DNA of 64,000 nucleotides from Vesta saturnalis (Eukaryota > Arthropoda > Insecta > Coleoptera > Lampyridae), in assembly GCA_036346205.1 (NCBI GenBank), contig JARFJB010002472.1, positions 6,812,501 to 6,876,500 on the forward strand. The letters run 5' to 3'. How positions within the stretch are numbered: the first letter of the stretch is position 1; every line of letters starts with the position of its first letter. Below the pieces are notes generated by a model. That model did no database searches. It was given only the letters and a program-made list of their open reading frames with translations, and was not told the DNA's origin. Of the stretch, positions 59,404 through 64,000 are shown piece after piece. Made by a program: the position numbers and the translations under genes.

Positions 59404-59703
59404 CAGGTGGAACAAGAAAACATTAAAGTTCCTAGAGTAATCCCCTTTCCTAAACATGGAGGGTTTTTACCATTTCTTATTCCGCAGGCTTATCGGCAAT
59501 CGGTGCTTTAGCTGGCGGCGCATCGGGAATTGCTAAAGCAGTGAATGAAGCTAAAAATGCCAAAAAATTGCAAGATGAGACCTCGCGTCATATTCACATG
59601 ATGGCATCGATCGCTATAGGCTCCGTGAATAAGAAAGGCGGCGGTGCACTTTATTTAAAACCATACAAATCTGGTGGTGGTGCGCTATACTCAAAACAGT
59701 TTC
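59404..59703 (+). pseudogene. Glycine-rich hydrophobic protein, possible membrane-active minor virion protein
   Basis: After VPRVIPFPKHGGFLPFLI (about 59425-59480) a frame change leads to GLSAIGALAGGASGIAKAVNEA (key part GALAGGASGIAKAV), a hydrophobic glycine/alanine helix, followed by an Asn/Lys/Gln amphipathic stretch. It ends with two copies of a GGGALY motif (KKGGGALYLKPYKSGGGALY). The pattern of a hydrophobic segment plus small repeats recalls adenovirus-like internal proteins; this function is inferred only. It follows the PLA2 gene directly and precedes the protease fragment. Confidence 0.5.
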
Positions 59704-59705
59704 CA

Positions 59706-59930
59706 AAAAACTGAATAGATTACCCGAAAGACCGTTAACAGATATTGATTTAAAAAAATACGTCAAAAATGTACTTTAGGATATTTTTATGAGATATAGC
59801 ATGCCTAAATTACCATGGAAAAATGAATCTGGAATTATTAACTTAGATAGCCAGAGCGGGCTAGGTACGCATTGAGTTTGCTACAAAAAGCGAAGTAAAA
59901 AGGTATGGTATTACGATAGTTTCGGTTAGC
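59706..59930 (+). pseudogene. Adenain-like protease, N-terminal half only
   Basis: A frame with RPLTDIDLKKYVKNVL, a stop near 59775, then MPKLPWKNESGIINLDSQSG and GTH (59870-59872), the catalytic His position. The next codon is TGA. VWYYDSFG (59902-59925) carries the acidic residue and is followed by a stop. The half with the catalytic Cys is absent: the sequence passes within a few bases into the next gene, so an internal deletion has fused the two. It is a second, different protease from the one at 47568. Confidence 0.65.
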
Positions 59931-60690
59931 CACAACTTCAATCCACCGATAGAACTAAATTTAGGGGATAGATACGTTATCGGATTGGTCGGATTTTACG
60001 GCTGCAACAGCATTAGAAACATTTATACAGGCAACGATAGATTTTATTTTAGAACAAATCCGTCTCATTTGCGGGTGATTAATATTCCCACGGTGCATAT
60101 GAGTTAGATGATGATTATCTAAAATCTAAAATACCCACAGAAAAGTTTACATTAGAGCAAACAACAATACACTTAAATGTGAGATAAACAGTTCATTTGA
60201 GATTGATTTTACTAAAGAGAATAGCATTGGTCGCATGCTGGTTTGAGTCTAAAATTTAGAAGAAAATATTTTACATACTCTGCGTTAGACATCCAAATAA
60301 TTAAACACACTAATCTACACATAGAGTGCAAATTATAAAGGATCTTATCGAAACGGGAAACCTGCAAAGTATTATATGAGATTGACGTTTCAGTCTCACC
60401 GGTTATCGTCTAGATAAAACTCCAGCAATACTCAATATTTAGAAGTAAACACCGGCATAATTAGTAATATAACAATCAATTTGACTAATCAAAGGGCAAA
60501 TTAATAGACTTGGGAAAGTGAACCATTCACAGTACGCTTAGAACTAAAGAACATGGGTCTGAGAATTAATCAGGACCAATTCAAAATTTATATAAAGATC
60601 ATCCTACAGGAAGTCATATTAGTCAGCAACCTTCATTGCGATTAACATCTGCAGAGAAATACTTTTTAACGTCGATTGGTTTAAAAGTTC
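59931..60690 (+). pseudogene. Minor-capsid (penton-like) protein, heavily broken
   Basis: It starts within HNFNPPIELNLGDRYVIGLV and GFYGCNSIRNIYTGNDRFYF (59931-60060). Then YELDDDYLKSKIPTEKFTLEQ-like sequence (60105-60165), NTGIISNITINLTNQ (60450-60500) and TVRLELKNMGLRINQDQFKI (60530-60590). Frames change at least five times. The arrangement of short beta-strand-like segments and the position just before the capsid gene suggest the single jelly-roll vertex protein; this is inference from context and remembered family pattern. Confidence 0.5.
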
Positions 60691-60699
60691 TCAGCGACA

Positions 60700-61919
60700 A
60701 TGGCCGAATTATTAAACGTCTTTCAAAACGTACATTTTGATGATACTATAATTAAATCAGATATTCACACTTATCTTCCGTATGGATCTTCTAAATATGG
60801 AGCTTCCGAAGAAATACGCATCTTAATTCAAAGTCAAGATCTAATTACGGCTACCTACGATAGTTTTCTGTACATAGAAGGTAAGATTGAGCTCAAAAAA
60901 GAAAATGAAAAAAAAGCATGCAACTTAAACAATAATTTGCCCAACTTCCTTTTCGAAGAAATTCGTTATGAGTTAGGTCGTCAAAGAGTGGACGTTTGCC
61001 GAAATCCAGGCATAACATCCACACTGAAGGGATATATTCCTTATACGGCAAGCAAGAGCAAAGCACTAAGCCATTTGGGGTGGTCGCCAAAGAATGAAGA
61101 ACCATTACAAGTAGAATTCGATGAGCAAGATGGCGAAAAATCATTTACAGTATGCATACCATTGAACCACATATTTGGAATAATGGAGGATTATCGCCAA
61201 GTAATCGTGAATATGCGTCAAGAGCTGATTTTAATTCGATGTAGAAGCGATACAAACTGCTACTATGGTGACGTTGATGCTGAAATAACTCTAAATAAGA
61301 TTCAATGGAAAGTACCACACTTAACACTTAGTGATGCAACGAAACTGAACTTGTTTGAAGGAATCAATAAGAATTCTATTATTACTGTTCCATTTCGTGA
61401 ATGGGAGTTATATGAATTACCTGATTTAAAACAAGCAACCTCAGACATATTGCCAATAAAACCATCAACGCAACTGGAAAAACCACGTTGGATAATTGTT
61501 GAATTCCAACATGGTAAAAGGTACACAAAGTCAGCAAGGGCCGGAAATTTTGATCATATTAGCATCAGAAATCTTAAAGTACATCTGAATTCTGAGTATT
61601 ATCCATATGAAGCAATGTATTTGAACTTCAGTGCTAACCAATACATACCTGGCTATCGCGATTTTTTTAAATTCCGATGTGACTACTATGGCCAAGATGA
61701 TACAAATGCATTATTCAACTACTACGAATTCAAATCATGTCCAGCATTTGTAATGGACTGCTCTAAATAAAATGAATCTTTAAAAAACTCAAAGTAGACA
61801 TCAAATTGGAAATGGAATCTCTAACATCTTTCGATAATGGAATCGTTATCTATGGTCTTATTCTCCACGATGCTATTGTGCAGTACAGCCCACTCACTGG
61901 AGAAGTGAAAAAATTATAA
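60700..61919 (+). pseudogene. Major-capsid-like protein, mostly intact
   Basis: An ATG at 60700 opens a clean 356-codon frame to TAA at 61768. It begins MAELLNVFQNVHFDDTIIKS and holds EIRILIQSQDLITATYDSFLYIEGKIEL (key part FLYIEGKIEL), FEEIRYELGRQRVDVCRNPG, LNHIFGIMEDYRQVIVNMRQELILIR and YNLNFSANQYIPGYRDFF-like ends. The alternating beta-rich pattern suits a jelly-roll shell protein. Coding-like sequence continues after the TAA, first in the same frame and then one base over, to a stop at 61917-61919, so the C-terminus has been cut off by two lesions. It is the best preserved gene in the window. Structure prediction would confirm a double jelly-roll. Confidence 0.7.
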
Positions 61920-61984
61920 TATACACTCTGTATGTCTAGTATGTCTAGAATAAAAATGTTGTAATTATTCGTTTAGTTTTATTT

Positions 61985-62577
61985 CATTTGCCAAAGATGA
62001 AAGTAATTGCTCAGAAACCAAATAGACTGATGAGGAAAAATCTAGTACTCCAAAACATGGCGATTTACTACTAGTATACGCGGAATCATATGCGGTCCCT
62101 CCAATAGCGGCAAAATAAACGAAATTTAAACATGTATGCGTATACTATAAATCATTGAATCAAAACAAGTACAAACTTTTCAAAATCTTACTTCAATGAG
62201 GATAGGTTACTTCATCTTCAGTGATAATCATGATGTGATTGAGCCTAATTGTGCAAAATCACACTCTATTTTTATCTTCGATAATATCGCTTATGAAAAG
62301 CAAAATAACATAACGATATTGACAGTTTATATTTGGGTCAAACTTACAATAAAATTACAAAGCACTTAATTCGTGATAACGCGAATCTAATTATATTATT
62401 TGAGCAAAATGAATTAACCTAAAACACGTGTATAAGGATCATATAAGCCCCACCATAAGCATGAAATTGTTTCGGAGCATGTGCTCAATGTGCTGGATAG
62501 ATCCGTTTGGTTTCATGGTCATAAATAAGGATGCTGAAGTCAATAATGGGCGCTATAGGAAAATATTTGATGAATAT
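61985..62577 (+). pseudogene. A32-like genome-packaging ATPase remnant
   Basis: The FtsK/HerA-type ATPase pumps DNA into the capsid. Walker A is readable as GPSNSGK at 62094-62114 and Walker B-like IFIFDNIAYEKQNN near 62260-62310. Further conserved-looking segments are QTYNKITKHLIRDNANLIILFEQ (key part RDNANLIILFEQ, 62340-62405) and PFGFMVINKDAEVNNGRYRKIFDEYI (key part VINKDAEVNNGRYRK, 62500-62577). At least five frame changes separate these pieces. It lies between the capsid gene and the DUF8207 gene, as expected for this class of element. Confidence 0.75.
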
Positions 62578-62580
62578 ATA

Positions 62581-62690
62581 ATACCTTAAACTGCTTTCAG
62601 TAGTTACTGACCCGTTTAGGTATTAACAGCTATCAGTTCAGGGTAAACTGGTACCTTTTCCGTGAACCCGTTTTGCTACAAATTAAGATT

Positions 62691-62744
<54 letters not shown>

Positions 62745-62851
62745 CCTTAAACTGCTTTCAGTAGTTTAGTAGTTACTGATCCGTTTAGGTATTAACAACT
62801 ATCTGTTTAGGTAAACGGGTACATGTTCAGTAAACCCACGTTTTGCTACAA
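62581..62851 (+). repeat. Direct repeat of about 100-110 bp flanking (TA)n, upstream of the DUF8207 gene
   Basis: Copies at 62581-62681 and 62742-62851 share ATACCTTAAACTGCTTTCAG, CGTTTAGGTATTAACA and TTTTGCTACAA. About 24 TA units (62694-62741) lie between them. The second copy ends exactly at the ATG of the downstream gene, so it may contain promoter or leader sequence duplicated together with the repeat. Confidence 0.85.
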
Positions 62852-63872
62852 TGGATAACAATGATGATATTAAAGAAAAAAATATTCTGGCTCGTAAAAT
62901 AATACAGCAGAAGTACAACAGTCTTAAAACTGCTCGGATTGATAATGAAAGAATATTTGAAAGTACTTATAAGCCCCTAATAGAACCTCTAACTGAAATA
63001 TTAAATAAAATCGATCTTGATAAAAAATTAAAACACCTAAAAAGGAGTCCATTGACGTTAAACCCAAAAAACCACCCTTATTCATATTTCCAAGAAAGCA
63101 CGCTACTACCCCCACTAGCTCGCTCGTTCCAAGCTTCACTTCACAGACAATCGGTGCTGCTAACCCACTAGCTCAGCTTCCATTTTGTCAAAGAAATCCT
63201 TCCCCAGGCCTTCGTACTCCATCTTTCTTAGGTACATCTGTCATAGGAGAGATTAATACTGAGGAAGAAGAAGAAGAAGAACCTGTTAGTATCACAGATG
63301 ATTCCCGTAATGAGCCCATCTCAGAAGAATTTCTGTAACAGTACAATGAATTACCTCGTATATACGTGGAACGTATTATGAGCGATCCTGAAGGTGCTAT
63401 TGATCATACTTACGGAGTCCACTATGATACCAAAACAGACAAATGGACAATTGACAGTACACCCGTTACAATTACAGGAGACGATATGATTATTGAAGGT
63501 GTCACATATAAAGGGACTCGAGGTTTATATGATCTACTTATTATGAATGAACCCGATTTAAATCTAGTAAATTGAAAAGATATAAAGAATTATAAAAGTA
63601 TTTTAGAAGCTACGAATGTTGCAAGGAGGGATTATGATGTAAGTTGACAGACTCAAGGAAGCCGCAGCAAAAAGTATACACAAATAATCAAACCCTTTCT
63701 ATTATCATCGCCCTCAACTAAGGGAGGTAGAGCTATGTTGTTTAAGGAATTAACAAACAGGCCGATTGAATATAAATATTGCAATGGTATACATGAAATA
63801 ATTCAAGATCTAGAGGTATTGTGGGCGGAAAAATTGGAGGGAAACACAGGTGTGCAGGGTCCAGCGTTTTAG
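62851..63872 (+). pseudogene. DUF8207-type protein
   Basis: The start at ATG 62851 gives MDNNDDIKEKNILARKIIQQ, an acidic, helical, coiled-coil-like N-terminus through ESTYKPLIEPL (residues to about 55). The frame fails near 63100-63171; a poly-Glu stretch (63258-63285) follows in another frame. The conserved domain is open at 63366-63575: DHTYGVHYDTKTDKWTIDS then IEGVTYKGTRGLYDLLIMNEPD. A TGA at 63573 is followed in the same frame by YKSILEATNVARRDY. A further frame change leads to TKGG, RPIEYKYCN and AEKLEGNTGVQ to a stop at 63870. The domain recurs in arthropod virus-like elements; its role is unknown to me. Confidence 0.7.
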
Positions 63873-64000
63873 ACCTTTCAAAAACTTTTTTATGCAATTT
63901 TCATTATGGCTACACGCTACCTAATGACTTCCATTAGCAAATAAAAAAGTTCCCAGCGTAATGAAAGATGAAAATCATGGCGAAATTATGTTAAAATTTG
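63873..64000 (+). other. Window end, possible start of another cassette-B gene
   Basis: A short plus-strand frame begins near 63906 (MATRYLMTS) but is lost at a stop after about 13 codons. Not enough sequence to identify. Confidence 0.2.

Larger units (their letters stand above)
58307..63872 (+). mobile_element. Cassette B: dsDNA virus-like element with PLA2, capsid, ATPase and DUF8207 genes
   Basis: At least eight plus-strand genes with small gaps, all of viral morphogenesis type: phospholipase A2, membrane-active-like protein, protease, minor capsid, major capsid, packaging ATPase, DUF8207. The layout fits a midsize linear dsDNA virus or Polinton-like element. No integrase, polymerase B, helicase or terminal repeat is seen. 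The window ends 130 bp after the last recognised gene, so the right end may lie outside. Confidence 0.75.

Noticed and set aside
45069..63872. One single large Polinton spanning both cassettes
   Set aside because: Capsid and protease genes occur in both parts with different sequences, so two elements are more likely; unrelated transposons fill the gap.

Overview
The window is non-coding, AT-rich insect nuclear DNA, or something very close to it, packed with decayed mobile elements. Evidence for an insect: piggyBac, hAT, Tc1/mariner, BEL/Pao, Ty3/gypsy and Crypton remnants of arthropod type, a tRNA-derived SINE, short GT-AG introns of 52-61 nt, and many microsatellites, some of them long. The order cannot be decided from the sequence; Coleoptera or Hemiptera are guesses. 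No intact host gene was recognised. Nearly every coding stretch is broken by stops or frameshifts.

Layout. 0.2-0.5 kb: hexamer array. 4.8-6.4 kb: Ty3/gypsy pol remnant (minus). 6.9-7.25 kb: internally deleted IS630-like transposase (minus). 8.3-9.9 kb: non-LTR endonuclease cut off before its reverse transcriptase (plus). 10.1-11.0 kb: very recent 438-bp tandem duplication. 11.4-14.5 kb: hAT of the ZMYM1-like type (minus). 17.3-17.6 kb: SINE (minus). 19.1-19.5 kb: non-autonomous hAT with a perfect 8-bp target duplication. 18.8-21.5 kb: palindromes and two foldback elements of one family. 21.8-25.3 kb: split mariner. 25.4-28.5 kb: piggyBac nested inside a foldback element. 32.5-34.2 kb: BEL/Pao (minus). 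34.4-36.7 kb: two purine/pyrimidine simple-repeat blocks in opposite orientation. 39.55-41.7 and 42.7-44.5 kb: two Tc1/mariner-type elements with long terminal inverted repeats. 48.66-51.2 kb: hAT with a perfect 8-bp target duplication. 53.8-54.9 kb: intron-containing Crypton-like tyrosine recombinase (minus). Simple repeats lie in between.

The most interesting content is two separate remnants of double-stranded DNA virus-like elements of the Polinton/Maverick/adintovirus kind, both on the plus strand. Cassette A (45.1-48.0 kb) holds an integrase tail with a chromodomain-like end, a minor-capsid-like N-terminus, a major-capsid-like gene (the family labelled F54H12.2-like in arthropods), an unrecognised gene split by an RTE-like retroposon, and an adenain-like protease lacking key residues. 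Cassette B (58.3-63.9 kb) holds an unknown ORF, a parvovirus-type phospholipase A2 domain protein, a glycine-rich hydrophobic protein, a truncated adenain-like protease, a minor-capsid-like protein, a capsid-like protein with a clean 356-codon frame, a packaging ATPase remnant with a readable Walker A motif, and a DUF8207-type protein. Both cassettes carry their own protease and capsid genes, so they are probably two lineages, not one split element. Cassette B has no recognisable polymerase or integrase inside the window.
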